Below, piece after piece: positions 26,503-35,937 of a DNA stretch of 64,000 nucleotides. The notes under the pieces were generated by a model. That model was not told where the DNA came from. It did no database searches and saw only the letters and a list, made by a program, of their open reading frames with translations. Where the stretch lies: the NCBI GenBank assembly GCA_036260935.1, contig DATALQ010000049.1, positions 38,881 to 102,880 of the forward strand, in the 5' to 3' direction. Source of the stretch: JAEYOM01 sp036260935 (lineage in GTDB: Bacteria > Bacillota > Clostridia > Acetivibrionales > DTU013). How positions within the stretch are numbered: position 1 is the stretch's first letter; each line of letters begins with the position of its first letter. A program made the translations under genes and the position numbers.

Positions 26503-27441
26503 ATGAGTATTGTGAAACTTGATCAGGTGACTAAAAATTTCGGAGACGTAACTGCCGTCGATAAAATGTCGCTCAGCATAGAACAGGGTGAGATCTTCGG
26601 TCTACTGGGACCTAACGGCGCAGGCAAAAGCACGGCGATAAATATGATCGTTGGACTTCTTTCAATTGACAAGGGCACGATCAGCATTCTTGGAAACAGC
26701 GTAAAAAAGGAAAGCATGACTACAAGGAGCAATATCGGAATAGTTCCGCAGGATATCGCAATTTACGAAGATCTTACGAGCCTTGAAAATGTCAAGTTCT
26801 TTGCAAGCCTTTACGGACTCAGGGGTAAGGAGCTTGAAAAGGCTGCAATGGAAGCGCTCGAATTTACCGGCCTGTCCGAGAAGGTAAAAAACTATCCGAA
26901 AGAATTTTCCGGAGGTATGAAGCGCCGTCTGAACATCGCCTGCGCGATCGCCCACAAGCCGAAGCTCATCATTATGGATGAACCAACCGTTGGAATCGAC
27001 CCGCAATCCAGGAATCATATATTGCAATCGGTCAAAAAATTGAACGAACTCGGCTGTACGATAATATACACGAGCCATTACATGGAAGAGGTCGAGGAGA
27101 TATGCACGCGTATAGCGATCATGGACCATGGAAAGGTCATAGCCCTCGGAACCAACGATGAGCTTAAGAATTTGATTACCGATAAGGATGTAGTACTGGT
27201 TACTGTCAACGACTCGATATCAAAAGTCAGGGAAGAGAAGATAAAGGAGATTCGCGGTGTTGAAAATGTTGAAATAGAGGACAGCACCGTGAAGATCTCG
27301 AGCTCCCGCGAAGTTAGCAATCTGGATATGATAATCAATTACTTCACCTCCAACAGGATCTCCGTCAAGAGTGTCGAAAGCAAGACGCCGGACCTTGAAA
27401 CGGTATTCCTGTCACTGACGGGGAGAAGGCTCAGGGATTAG
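26503..27441 (+). CDS. ABC-2 exporter ATPase
   Basis: A 312-residue ATPase of the drug/lipid ABC-2 exporter type. Walker A GPNGAGKST is near residue 39, signature FSGGMKRRLNIA near 138, Walker B LIIMDEPTVGID near 157 and the switch His in YTSHYMEE. The C-terminal about 80 residues form the regulatory domain seen in CcmA/NodI-like ATPases. ATG 26503 has AGGGGTG upstream; a start seven codons earlier lacks a site. Two membrane subunits follow directly, so this is a complete three-gene exporter, likely controlled by the preceding two-component pair. The substrate is unknown. Confidence 0.93.
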   Translation: MSIVKLDQVTKNFGDVTAVDKMSLSIEQGEIFGLLGPNGAGKSTAINMIVGLLSIDKGTISILGNSVKKESMTTRSNIGIVPQDIAIYEDLTSLENVKFFASLYGLRGKELEKAAMEALEFTGLSEKVKNYPKEFSGGMKRRLNIACAIAHKPKLIIMDEPTVGIDPQSRNHILQSVKKLNELGCTIIYTSHYMEEVEEICTRIAIMDHGKVIALGTNDELKNLITDKDVVLVTVNDSISKVREEKIKEIRGVENVEIEDSTVKISSSREVSNLDMIINYFTSNRISVKSVESKTPDLETVFLSLTGRRLRD

Positions 27442-27453
27442 GAGGAACCGGAC

Positions 27454-28602
27454 ATGAAAACAATAATAATTATTGCTAAAGAATTCAAACAGAATATCAG
27501 AAACTTTAAAGCCAATATCATGATGATCCTTTTCCCTATCGTTCTTATCGCCATACTCGGGGCGGCCTTCAGCGGCGTTTTCAGCAATACGATAGATCTT
27601 GGGGATGTAAAAGTGCTTTACACGGATAAAATAACACAGGATAAGCACTTTAAGGCGGTGTTCAGCGATTTTAGGAAATCAATTTCCATAGAACCCGGTG
27701 TACAGTTCGAGGAGACCGCGGACGAAACGACGGGAAAGGCCGGCATTCAAAACAGCGCATACTCCGCCTATCTGATAATAACTGAAAACCCGCTGAAGTT
27801 CGAGCTTTACAAAAATGATAGAAGAGGCTTCGATGCAACGCTTGTGGAGACTGCACTGAACAGCTTCATCATGAATTACGATTCAGTGGCGGCTATAGCC
27901 ATGGTAGATTCTTCGGCGCTGGAAAAGCCCGAAATAAAGGATTTTGAAAACCCTGTAAACTATGTGCAGACAAGATCGCTGGACAAAAAGCGCCAGCCGG
28001 GTTCACTCGATTACTATGCCGTCACCATGCTGACCCTTATCCTCTTGTATTCGTCCCTTACCGGGTTTTGGGCCATTCGCAGCGAGATGGAACAGAAGAC
28101 CGCTGCCAGGATGCTGTGTGCTCCGATCAGGGGTTACCAACTGCTGACGGGCAAGGTCATAGGCTGTATCTCTGTCACGGCTGTCCAAGGGCTTGTGGTC
28201 ATATTATTCAGCAAACTCGTATTGAAGGCTTATTGGGGTGAAAATATCCTGCCGGTGGCTCTGCTTCTGCTGACCTATTCAATAATGACCGTAAGCCTTG
28301 GCGTTGCGTCTGCGTATGTTTTCAAGAGTTCGGATACGGCTTCGGGGTTACTAAACTCCATAATACCGCTTCTGGTTTTCCTTGGCGGAGGCTATGTGCC
28401 GCTAAGCGTAATGGGAGGTTTTATTTCTAAAATAACCTTCTTATCTCCCGTCAACTGGGTCAATACGGCGCTGTTCAAAATCATATACGACCATGATTAT
28501 TCGGGAATGCCTGTTTCCATTATCCTGAACCTGTCACTCTCCGCGCTGTTCATCTTTACTTCGGCATTAATATCGGGAAAGGGGAAGAGATTGTATGCGT
28601 AA
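27454..28602 (+). CDS. ABC-2 exporter permease 1
   Basis: A 382-residue ABC-2 type permease. One N-terminal helix (about 22-42, MMILFPIVLIAILGAAFSG) is followed by an extracytoplasmic domain to about residue 180, then five helices at about 190-375. The RSEMEQKTAARMLCAPI cytoplasmic loop is the coupling helix usual for this class. GGAGG precedes the ATG 12 bases after the ATPase stop. It overlaps the next permease by 8 bases, so the pair probably forms a heterodimeric channel. Confidence 0.9.
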   Translation: MKTIIIIAKEFKQNIRNFKANIMMILFPIVLIAILGAAFSGVFSNTIDLGDVKVLYTDKITQDKHFKAVFSDFRKSISIEPGVQFEETADETTGKAGIQNSAYSAYLIITENPLKFELYKNDRRGFDATLVETALNSFIMNYDSVAAIAMVDSSALEKPEIKDFENPVNYVQTRSLDKKRQPGSLDYYAVTMLTLILLYSSLTGFWAIRSEMEQKTAARMLCAPIRGYQLLTGKVIGCISVTAVQGLVVILFSKLVLKAYWGENILPVALLLLTYSIMTVSLGVASAYVFKSSDTASGLLNSIIPLLVFLGGGYVPLSVMGGFISKITFLSPVNWVNTALFKIIYDHDYSGMPVSIILNLSLSALFIFTSALISGKGKRLYA

Positions 28603-29740
28603 TATCCTGCTTATCATTACTAATAACCTTAAGGTTTCCTTCAGAAAAAAAGGCAACATAATCGTTTATATATTCCTGCCGCTGCTCGGAGTACTGTTTT
28701 CGATGCTTATATTCAGCGGGGCAGGGAATCCGGCCCTGAAGGTGGGCGTGGCGGATGCTGATAAAAGTACGCTTTCGGCAGATTTGAAGGGAATAATGCA
28801 GAATAGGGAAGGCTTTGCCGTATCCGATACTGCAGAGGGACAAATTAATAAAAAACTGCTGGAATCAGAGCTGGATGCTGCCGTCATCATTCCCGAGGGC
28901 TTCGGTAAGAGTGTTTACGACGGACAGATAAAGAATATAGAGGTAGTATCACTCAAAGGGCAGGCCACCACAGCGTGGCTCGAACAAATGCTGAACAGTC
29001 ATATCGGCTCGCTTTTGAGACTTTCCGCTGCTGCCGGCGGCGATAGTGCCAAGTTTGATAAAATGTATAGTCAGCAGAAAAATGAGCTGATTAAATTGGA
29101 TGTTGTAAAGCTTGAAGATAACGTATCCAGTAAAAACATGACTCTGACTGCGATAGGGCTATTGATAATGTTCATGATGCTTGGAACGAGCTTTACGTCG
29201 ATGCTGATACTGAAGGAGAAAAGGAACCGCACATATCACCGCATCTGCTCGGCGCCGGTTAACGCGTGGAAGTATATTCTGGCAAATGCCGTGACAAGTC
29301 TGATCATAACGATAATACAGATCCTGTTCATACAGCTGGCAATGAAATATTTATTCAGGATAGACACCGGCATCGGGGATGTTGAAATGTTTATAATACT
29401 GCTGATGTTCGGACTTGTATCCATAGGTGTCGGGTTGGTTGTAACCGCATTCTCGAGTTCCTCCTATATGGCTAGCACCCTGAGCTCACTGATAATGACG
29501 CCCACCTGTATGCTGGGAGGCTGCTTCTGGTCGGTCAGCATGATGCCCGAGTTCATGAGGAAGCTAAGCTACTTTATGCCGCAAAGATGGGCCATGGAGG
29601 CTCTGGAAAAGCTGCAGGCGGGAGATGGTATATCGGGCGTATATCTGAACCTGTTCGTACTCTTTGCCTTCGCCCTTGCGTTGATGTTGATCTCGGCATA
29701 TAAATTCTCCAGAACGTCAAACGTACAGAAGTTCGTGTAA
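28595..29740 (+). CDS. ABC-2 exporter permease 2
   Basis: A 381-residue ABC-2 permease homologous in layout to the previous gene: an N-terminal helix (about 25-45), an extracytoplasmic domain, then five C-terminal helices with the coupling loop KEKRNRTYHRICSAPVN. The segment LGGCFWSVSMMPEFMRK is the usual re-entrant region. The start ATG overlaps the end of permease 1. A strong inverted repeat begins 10 bases after the stop and may terminate the operon. Confidence 0.9.
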   Translation: MRNILLIITNNLKVSFRKKGNIIVYIFLPLLGVLFSMLIFSGAGNPALKVGVADADKSTLSADLKGIMQNREGFAVSDTAEGQINKKLLESELDAAVIIPEGFGKSVYDGQIKNIEVVSLKGQATTAWLEQMLNSHIGSLLRLSAAAGGDSAKFDKMYSQQKNELIKLDVVKLEDNVSSKNMTLTAIGLLIMFMMLGTSFTSMLILKEKRNRTYHRICSAPVNAWKYILANAVTSLIITIIQILFIQLAMKYLFRIDTGIGDVEMFIILLMFGLVSIGVGLVVTAFSSSSYMASTLSSLIMTPTCMLGGCFWSVSMMPEFMRKLSYFMPQRWAMEALEKLQAGDGISGVYLNLFVLFAFALALMLISAYKFSRTSNVQKFV

Positions 29741-29749
29741 AGAGAATAT

Positions 29750-29849
29750 GGGACAGGGGGACTGGAGCGGCCGAATAAAGCAGAGCATGAGCCTTGAACC
29801 GCTTGGAGCTTTCATCCCGTATCCATGCGGCCGCTCCGTCCTCTGTCCC
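29750..29849. repeat. Long inverted repeat between convergent genes
   Basis: The left arm starts GGGACAGGGGGAC and ends GGAGCGGCCG (29750-29773). The right arm starts CGGCCGCTCC and ends CTGTCCC (29828-29849). The arms pair over about 20 positions around a 54-base loop. It lies between convergent genes. No long T run follows on either strand, so a simple intrinsic terminator is not certain. Confidence 0.7.
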
Positions 29850-29858
29850 ACCCCTGTT

Positions 29859-32800
29859 TCACTCGAACAAGGCCTGAATTTCTTCCCTTGTCATCTTTGA
29901 GAGCAACGTTTCACCCGGCTGTATAACTGCGTCGATCAAATTGCGCTTCTTTTCCTGGAGCGCAATTATTTTTTCTTCGATGGTGCCCCTGGTAACAAGC
30001 TTCATGACATAGACGGACTTCTTCTGGCCTATCCGGTAGGAGCGGTCCGTTGCCTGGTCTTCCACGGCGGGGTTCCACCAGGGATCGTAATGTATGACAG
30101 TATCTGCGCCGGTCAGATTGAGCCCGGTGCCGCCCGCTTTCAGAGAGATAAGGAATACCTTGCCCACACCCTCGTTGAACGAATTGACCAAATATCCTCT
30201 CTCAGTGACAGGCGTCGAGCCATCCAGGTATAGGGCCGGTATCTTTAGTTCTTCAAGCTTCTTGCGGATCATCTGCAGCATTCCTGTGAACTGTGAGAAT
30301 AACAATATCCTGTGGCCGCCCTCCAGGGATTCCTGCAATATTTCTTCCAGTAGCTGCATCTTTCCGCTTTCACCCGTATAATTCTCCACAAATAGCGACG
30401 GGTGGCAGCATAGCTGCCTCAGCCTGGTTAACGCGGCCAGTATGCGGATTCTGCTCTTTTCGAGGCCGAATTCTTCAAGCTCCTGTGTGACCTCGGCCCG
30501 TATATCCTCAAGGTATGCCAGATAAAGCTTTTTCTGTTCTTCCGTAAGCTCAGCCAGCATAGTATTCTCTATCTTCTCGGGCAACTCGTTCAATACGTCC
30601 TTTTTTAGCCTCCTCAGGATAAACGGCCTGATCTGTCTGTTCAGATCGCTGAGCGCCTCGTAGCCCTCTTCGCCTGCTGCCGGTTTTGCATATTTCTCGT
30701 CGAAATAGCTGTATGAATACAGATAACCCGGCAGGATGAAATCGAATACGGACCAAAGCTCGTAAAGGTTATTCTCCATTGGCGTGCCGGTAAGCGCAAA
30801 GCGCGTTTCCGAGCGGATCTGCTTGACTGAATGTGCGTTTCTCGACGCCGGGTTTTTTATATACTGCGCCTCATCCAGTATGCAGTAGCGGAATTCCTGC
30901 ATCTCATAAAGTTCGAAATCCCTTCTTATAAGGGGGTACGAGGTTATTACCACATCGCAGCCGGTCAGGCTGTCTATTTTATCCTGTCGCTCTTCGCGGC
31001 TGCCTATAACTGCGGTATAAACCAACTCCGGCGCAAATTTGTCCAGCTCCGCGCACCAGTTGAATACCAGCGAGGTAGGCACCACCACAAGGGAGGGCTT
31101 CGTTCCCTTCTCTTTCTTTGAGGACAATAGCAGGGCTATAACCTGCAGCGTCTTTCCAAGGCCCATGTCGTCCGCAAGAATGCCGCCCAGTTTGTAATAA
31201 TCGAGAGTTTTCAGCCATTTGAAGCCGAACTTCTGATAATCCCTCAGTGATCCCTTCACCCCGACCGGCATGGGGAACGACATATCTTCAGGCTCCCTTA
31301 TATTCTGCACGAATTCCTTGAACGCGGCATTTCTTTCGATATTGTGAATGCCCAGGTCTCTGATGTTCTGATCGAGGTATGCGGCTCTGAACCGCGGCAG
31401 CTCGATGTAATCGTCCTCGAGCTGTTCCGGCGCCAAATCGAGCTTTTCCATGAAATCACTTATGTGTGTGAATTCGTTCGAATCGAGTTTGATAAAACTT
31501 CCGTTCTTCAGCTGGTAGAACTTTTTCTTTCTGCGTATGGAAGCGAATATGTCAGAAAGCTCGGAACGATCTATCCCTTCAGCATCGAATGAAAATTCCA
31601 GCATGCTTGTTTCGTTATTCAGCCTGAAGCGAGCTGAAAACGAAACGGATGCCCTAAGCTTCAAGTTCTTCAGACTTTCGGAATAATATACCGAGGCATA
31701 ATCCTGGAGCAGAGGTACCAGCCTGAATACAAAATCGTATATGTTATCGTCGCCCGAAAGATGTATTTTTCCTTCTCTTACCTTGAACTCAGCCATGCCG
31801 AGTATATCGAGAATAGCTTCCTCGCTTTTGACATCGCGAATAAGCAGCTTACCTGAGGCCGAGTCGGTCCTGATCAACGGCAGGAAGGGGTTTATGGCTG
31901 TACCACCATATAGGAACCGTACTTCCGCAACTATGTCGAAACCTTCGCGGTCGAGGTATGCCTCCGCTTCAAGCGGCAGCTTTTCGATAGTTGACTGTAC
32001 CTGCTCGGAAATGACCAGTTTTCCGGCCTTTTCGGCAAATGGCAGTATCTCGGAGATGAAGCGTTGCTTATCCTCTTCGATGAAACGCAGCTTTCTGCCC
32101 TTCTGGCTCATCATGGCCAGATAAAAGGGCTTCAGGTATTCGCTCTGCTGCCTGGAAACCCTGTAGATTTCCCCTCCGGAGTAAAAATATTCGCCGTCTT
32201 CCGTCAGAGGGAGCATCGAGCCCTCAAAATCGATATTCAGTACAAAATCCTGCGCTTCGCTGGACAGAAGGAATTGAACCGGGATATCCTCCGTTCTGAT
32301 CTTTACCGCTTCGTGCTCTGTTCCAAGAATTACTGCTGAAAAGGGCGCATCCTCATATATCTGCAGAAATCTTTTAAGTGTACTGTCAGTAAGGCATACT
32401 TTACCGTCGGGAAAGATCCCGGTATCGTTGCGGCTGCGGCTAAGCCTTTCCACAAGCTTATCGGTTTCATAGATTTCCCTCAGCAGATTGACCAGTTCCA
32501 GATCCTTGTCCTTGAACTCGTGTCGTGATGGATAGTAAGTGAATTTTTTTCCGAAGTTGAGTTCGAGGTTGTTTTCCATATGGTATAATAGCCGTTTTAT
32601 GTCCTTTACTATATACAGCCTGTCCTGCCCGATCCTGAGCTTTATCGCAGGCAGGAGCGATTTTTCGGCGGATTCGGACCTTGTCAGTTCGAAAACCGGT
32701 TTTATAAAGACAGTTGACTTGATCGTTATCTGTTTATCGCTGAAAAAGTTGAAAATATCCTTGGCAGCCTGCCTGAAGCGCAATTCGCGGAAAAAGCCCT

Positions 32801-33089
32801 GACTGTCCTTTTCCTGTACCATCAGCAAGACTGCCACCATATGCTTGCACAAGCCCCAGCCGTCGTTTCCGACAGGGCATGTGCAGTCAGCCTCGGAAAG
32901 CTTTCCCGAGGTATCGAATTTCAGATGCTGCGTATAAAGCTTCGAACCCAGTACCGTAGATGTAAACGTACGTCTTTCCTGATTGTACTGTACGGATCTT
33001 ATGCGTTTGTTCCTGTAATAATCCTGACCTGCCTCGAATTCATTGTAAGGTGTTTTTGCCAGGATGGATTCCCGGGTCAAATCGAACAT
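29859..33089 (-). CDS. SWIM-domain SNF2-family helicase
   Basis: A 1076-residue SNF2/RapA-like ATPase. A SWIM zinc motif (CTCPVGNDGWGLCKHM) lies near residues 68-83, a DUF-type bacterial SNF2-associated region spans about 90-600, and the two helicase lobes cover about 620-1070. Motif I ADDMGLGKT is near 640, motif II DEAQ near 738, motif III TGTPMENN, motif V AGGTGLNL and motif VI DRSYRIGQ. Start ATG 33089 follows AGGAG. Such proteins are ATP-driven DNA translocases, probably remodelling DNA-protein complexes. This solitary form is usual in Firmicutes and not obviously part of a defence cluster. Confidence 0.93.
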   Translation of the reverse strand: MFDLTRESILAKTPYNEFEAGQDYYRNKRIRSVQYNQERRTFTSTVLGSKLYTQHLKFDTSGKLSEADCTCPVGNDGWGLCKHMVAVLLMVQEKDSQGFFRELRFRQAAKDIFNFFSDKQITIKSTVFIKPVFELTRSESAEKSLLPAIKLRIGQDRLYIVKDIKRLLYHMENNLELNFGKKFTYYPSRHEFKDKDLELVNLLREIYETDKLVERLSRSRNDTGIFPDGKVCLTDSTLKRFLQIYEDAPFSAVILGTEHEAVKIRTEDIPVQFLLSSEAQDFVLNIDFEGSMLPLTEDGEYFYSGGEIYRVSRQQSEYLKPFYLAMMSQKGRKLRFIEEDKQRFISEILPFAEKAGKLVISEQVQSTIEKLPLEAEAYLDREGFDIVAEVRFLYGGTAINPFLPLIRTDSASGKLLIRDVKSEEAILDILGMAEFKVREGKIHLSGDDNIYDFVFRLVPLLQDYASVYYSESLKNLKLRASVSFSARFRLNNETSMLEFSFDAEGIDRSELSDIFASIRRKKKFYQLKNGSFIKLDSNEFTHISDFMEKLDLAPEQLEDDYIELPRFRAAYLDQNIRDLGIHNIERNAAFKEFVQNIREPEDMSFPMPVGVKGSLRDYQKFGFKWLKTLDYYKLGGILADDMGLGKTLQVIALLLSSKKEKGTKPSLVVVPTSLVFNWCAELDKFAPELVYTAVIGSREERQDKIDSLTGCDVVITSYPLIRRDFELYEMQEFRYCILDEAQYIKNPASRNAHSVKQIRSETRFALTGTPMENNLYELWSVFDFILPGYLYSYSYFDEKYAKPAAGEEGYEALSDLNRQIRPFILRRLKKDVLNELPEKIENTMLAELTEEQKKLYLAYLEDIRAEVTQELEEFGLEKSRIRILAALTRLRQLCCHPSLFVENYTGESGKMQLLEEILQESLEGGHRILLFSQFTGMLQMIRKKLEELKIPALYLDGSTPVTERGYLVNSFNEGVGKVFLISLKAGGTGLNLTGADTVIHYDPWWNPAVEDQATDRSYRIGQKKSVYVMKLVTRGTIEEKIIALQEKKRNLIDAVIQPGETLLSKMTREEIQALFE

Positions 33090-33347
33090 TTTCTCTCCTG
33101 AATCGCGCATTTGCAGGATAAATACGCTTATTTAATCCGGCCGGCGAGGCAGTGCCATATCGAACCTGCAGCACATAATTCTATTCGATTGGGCCTTGTA
33201 AATTGCCGCACGCATAACCGTATCCTTATATTATATAACAATTCAAAACTGTTTTAACCAAAAATTATATGAAAATATTTTGTTAGCAGCAGGGAAAACG
33301 ATTATCGCAGAAGAACCCGTAACAGGATGGTCGATTGCCGCGAATTG

Positions 33348-35633
33348 CTATGGCACCAGCAGCGGCGTCAGTTCGCCTGTGTGATAGATGTAGAGCTTGT
33401 GCAGCGATCTGGTCATGGCAACGTAGAGGAGCTTTATATCGAGTTCGTCCTCAGTATAGCCTTCGCTGTCGGCATTGTATATGATTACCGCATCGAATTC
33501 CAGACCTTTCGCCAGGCAGGACGGCAGGACCACAAGCCCGCTTTTGTAGACTTCTTCCTTGCCGCTGATGAGCGTTACGTCGCTGACCAGCTTCGAAAGC
33601 TGTGTGTGAACATCCTTGCACTCCTTAAGAGTTTTGCAGATCACAGCTATCGATTTGTACGAAAGCTCCCTGAAATCCGCAATGTTTTTTATGATCTCAC
33701 GAATGATTGCCTGCCTATCGGGCATGGCAGTTATTTTTACCTCTTCTCCGTGACGGATGACTGGACGCCCCTTGTTGACTTCACGGCTTTTTATTTTATC
33801 AAGTACGATATTTGCTGCGTCCATTATTTCTACCGTAGTCCGGTAGCTCTGCTCCAGAGTAAGGAATTCATTCTTCCTGTCGCTGAATACGTGTTCCGTT
33901 ATTTCATTCCATTCCTTTATACCCCGGTAGGAGTGGATTCCCTGGTTAAGGTCGCCGAGTATCGTAAAAGAACTGTCCTTTATGATACGTTTCAGTACAA
34001 AGATCTGAAATGCGCTGAAATCCTGAGCTTCATCGATTACTACGTGGCGGACCGGTATTTTCTCGTCGATACCATAGATACAGAATTTAAGGTATATGAT
34101 CGGCGCGAGGTCTTCTATATCCAGGTACCCCGACTTAAGCATGTCGGAAGTGTAGCTCCGGGCGAATCCTCGAACCTCCGGGCTCAAGTATGGGCCGGTT
34201 ATTCTTTCAAAAAGTTCGCTATCGTTTGCGAAATCCTTATAATACTCATAAGGGCTCAGCTTTGAGATCTTTTTGATATATTCGGATACGGCGCTTTTTA
34301 CATTGCTCTCCAGGTGTGCGAGTTCGTAGTCCCTTTTATCGATTGCTGTGGCAGCGAGCTTTTGCCGCTCATCCTCATCGAATATCGTTGCTTTTATCAG
34401 TGCTACGCGCTTGTCGCAATCTTCATGCAGTTGGTTTATAACGGCCTGTTTTTTTACCGCAAGCCGCGTCTTCAGATTTTTCCTGATCTCGTCGACCCTT
34501 CTTGCGATCGGCCACATCTTGTATTGCGTAAGGAACAGTTCGTTCAATTCCGTATATCTGTAAATCAGCGTGGAGCCCAGTTTGAAATCCTCTTTCGGTA
34601 TGAAGTTCTCTTCGATCAGCCTGAGGTAAGAGTCCAGCGCTTCCTTGAAGTTCATCGATGCCTTGAACTCCGAGGTTTTTCTGACAAGGGCAAGCCTGGC
34701 TTTCTCTTCGGCGCCGAACGTATGGTCGACAAATGCGAGCAGCTTCTCATTTGCATCGCGCAGCTTGAACCTTTTTCCTATGAGATCCTGCGCAAAATCC
34801 TCGAAGGTCGTCTGGCGCACCTTTTCAACGCCCAACTCGGGCAGTACGTCCGAGATATAATTCAGGAACAGCCTGTTCGGTGCGATTATCATGAAATTTT
34901 CCGGTGAAAAGGTCTTTTCGTAGTTGTATATGAGGTAAGCTATACGGTGCAGCGCTATGGTGGTCTTGCCGCTTCCGGCAGCTCCCTGTACGATGAGCGG
35001 CCGCCACATGTCGGCTCTTATGATAGCATTCTGTTCGGCCTGTATCGTTGTAACGATATCCTTCAGACGGTTGTCGGCATTGGCGCCGAGACAGCTTTGC
35101 AGGAACTCGTCACTGGTGGTGATGTCGATGTCGAAGATTTCCTTGAGCTCGCCTCTCTCAATGGAAAACTGTCTTTTGAGCCTGAGTTGGCCGCCTATTT
35201 TTCCGTCAGGGCATTCATAAGAAGCATCCCCGAGCCTTCCTTCGTAATAGAGATTTGCTACGGGTGCGCGCCAGTCAATAATTATCAGCTTCTGATCCTC
35301 GTCGCGGATAAGAGACATCTTGCCGATATAAAGCTTTTCAGCTTCCTTTTTTTCCTTTTCAGCGAAATCTATCCGGGCGAAGTACGGTTTGTCCTTGGCG
35401 GCGACGAGATTCTTCACCTTGACGTCCATGTTGCCCTGAAGCAGCGTATTAACGATGATATCGATGTAGTCCTGGCTGTTTTCTGCGTTGAAATGTCTTC
35501 TGACCTTGTCGAGATCGTTGTCGACCCGGCCTTTCTTTTTGAGTGTGCTTTCGAGGCTTTTGTCCACATATCCAAGCGTGAAATTGCATCTTGTCAGCTC
35601 TTCCTTGTAATCCGGGTGGTTTGTTGCAGGCAT
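33348..35633 (-). CDS. helD: HelD-like UvrD/Rep-family helicase (RNA polymerase recycling factor)
   Basis: A 761-residue superfamily 1 ATPase of the HelD type. The N-terminal coiled-coil arm (about 1-150), a conserved IGKMSLIRDEDQKLIIIDWR block, Walker A GAAGSGKTT, motif II VIDEAQDFS, motif III LGDLNQGIHSY, motif IV LEQSYRT and the C-terminal VAMTRSLHKLYI are visible. HelD inserts arms into RNA polymerase channels and releases DNA and RNA. ATG 35633 has GGAGGTGA 4 bases upstream; the frame open to 35741 has no site. Upstream, GGACTTTA..TAAAGTCC (35682-35708) with an internal ACTTTATAAAGT palindrome could be an operator. Confidence 0.9.
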   Translation of the reverse strand: MPATNHPDYKEELTRCNFTLGYVDKSLESTLKKKGRVDNDLDKVRRHFNAENSQDYIDIIVNTLLQGNMDVKVKNLVAAKDKPYFARIDFAEKEKKEAEKLYIGKMSLIRDEDQKLIIIDWRAPVANLYYEGRLGDASYECPDGKIGGQLRLKRQFSIERGELKEIFDIDITTSDEFLQSCLGANADNRLKDIVTTIQAEQNAIIRADMWRPLIVQGAAGSGKTTIALHRIAYLIYNYEKTFSPENFMIIAPNRLFLNYISDVLPELGVEKVRQTTFEDFAQDLIGKRFKLRDANEKLLAFVDHTFGAEEKARLALVRKTSEFKASMNFKEALDSYLRLIEENFIPKEDFKLGSTLIYRYTELNELFLTQYKMWPIARRVDEIRKNLKTRLAVKKQAVINQLHEDCDKRVALIKATIFDEDERQKLAATAIDKRDYELAHLESNVKSAVSEYIKKISKLSPYEYYKDFANDSELFERITGPYLSPEVRGFARSYTSDMLKSGYLDIEDLAPIIYLKFCIYGIDEKIPVRHVVIDEAQDFSAFQIFVLKRIIKDSSFTILGDLNQGIHSYRGIKEWNEITEHVFSDRKNEFLTLEQSYRTTVEIMDAANIVLDKIKSREVNKGRPVIRHGEEVKITAMPDRQAIIREIIKNIADFRELSYKSIAVICKTLKECKDVHTQLSKLVSDVTLISGKEEVYKSGLVVLPSCLAKGLEFDAVIIYNADSEGYTEDELDIKLLYVAMTRSLHKLYIYHTGELTPLLVP

Positions 35634-35809
35634 CGTCTCACCTCCGAAATTTATATAAAATGCTCCCGGGATTTTCCGCGCGGACTTTAATTTTACTTTA
35701 TAAAGTCCAGAAAATAAAGGGGCAGCCAGGCTTAAATGCAATCTTCCCGAATCCGGCGCTCAAGATATCGAATCTGCTATTATTTTCTCTTAGTTTTTCT
35801 GGAATTATC

Positions 35810-35838
35810 TTGACAATCTGAGGTTTTGAGGCTAGAAT
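35810..35838 (+). promoter_or_regulatory. Orphan sigma-A promoter
   Basis: TTGACA (35810-35815), a 17-base spacer and TAGAAT (35833-35838). It points away from helD and into the 3' end of the convergent transglutaminase gene; there is no plus-strand gene to serve. Confidence 0.75.
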
Positions 35839-35844
35839 ATACTA

Positions 35845-35914
35845 AGAAAATGAAGAAAGTGTCTTTGCTCCAGTAGTTTAAGAACTTGTTGGTTTTATGT
35901 AAACCGACTTTTTT
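35845..35914 (+). ncRNA. Candidate small RNA of about 70 nt
   Basis: The interval starts at the expected transcription start of the orphan promoter and ends with an intrinsic terminator: GTTGGTTT and AAACCGAC (8 pairs, one G-U) around a 5-base loop, then six T (35909-35914). The only frame inside is MKKVSLLQ (35850 to TAG), without a ribosome site. Both neighbours are on the opposite strand. It may act in trans, or in cis if read-through enters the transglutaminase 3' end. Confidence 0.5.
35888..35914 (+). terminator. Intrinsic terminator of the candidate small RNA
   Basis: An 8-bp stem with a 5-base loop is followed directly by TTTTTT. It is orientation-specific: the minus strand carries A, not T, after the stem. 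Confidence 0.75.
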
Positions 35915-35937
35915 ATGCCTTTTTATATCTATAACTT

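Noticed and set aside
33327..34265. A 312-codon plus-strand frame over helD
   Set aside because: It is antisense to a gene with all helicase motifs and has no ribosome site.
34947..35690. A 247-codon plus-strand frame over the helD N-terminus
   Set aside because: Antisense shadow; it also crosses the helD ribosome site.
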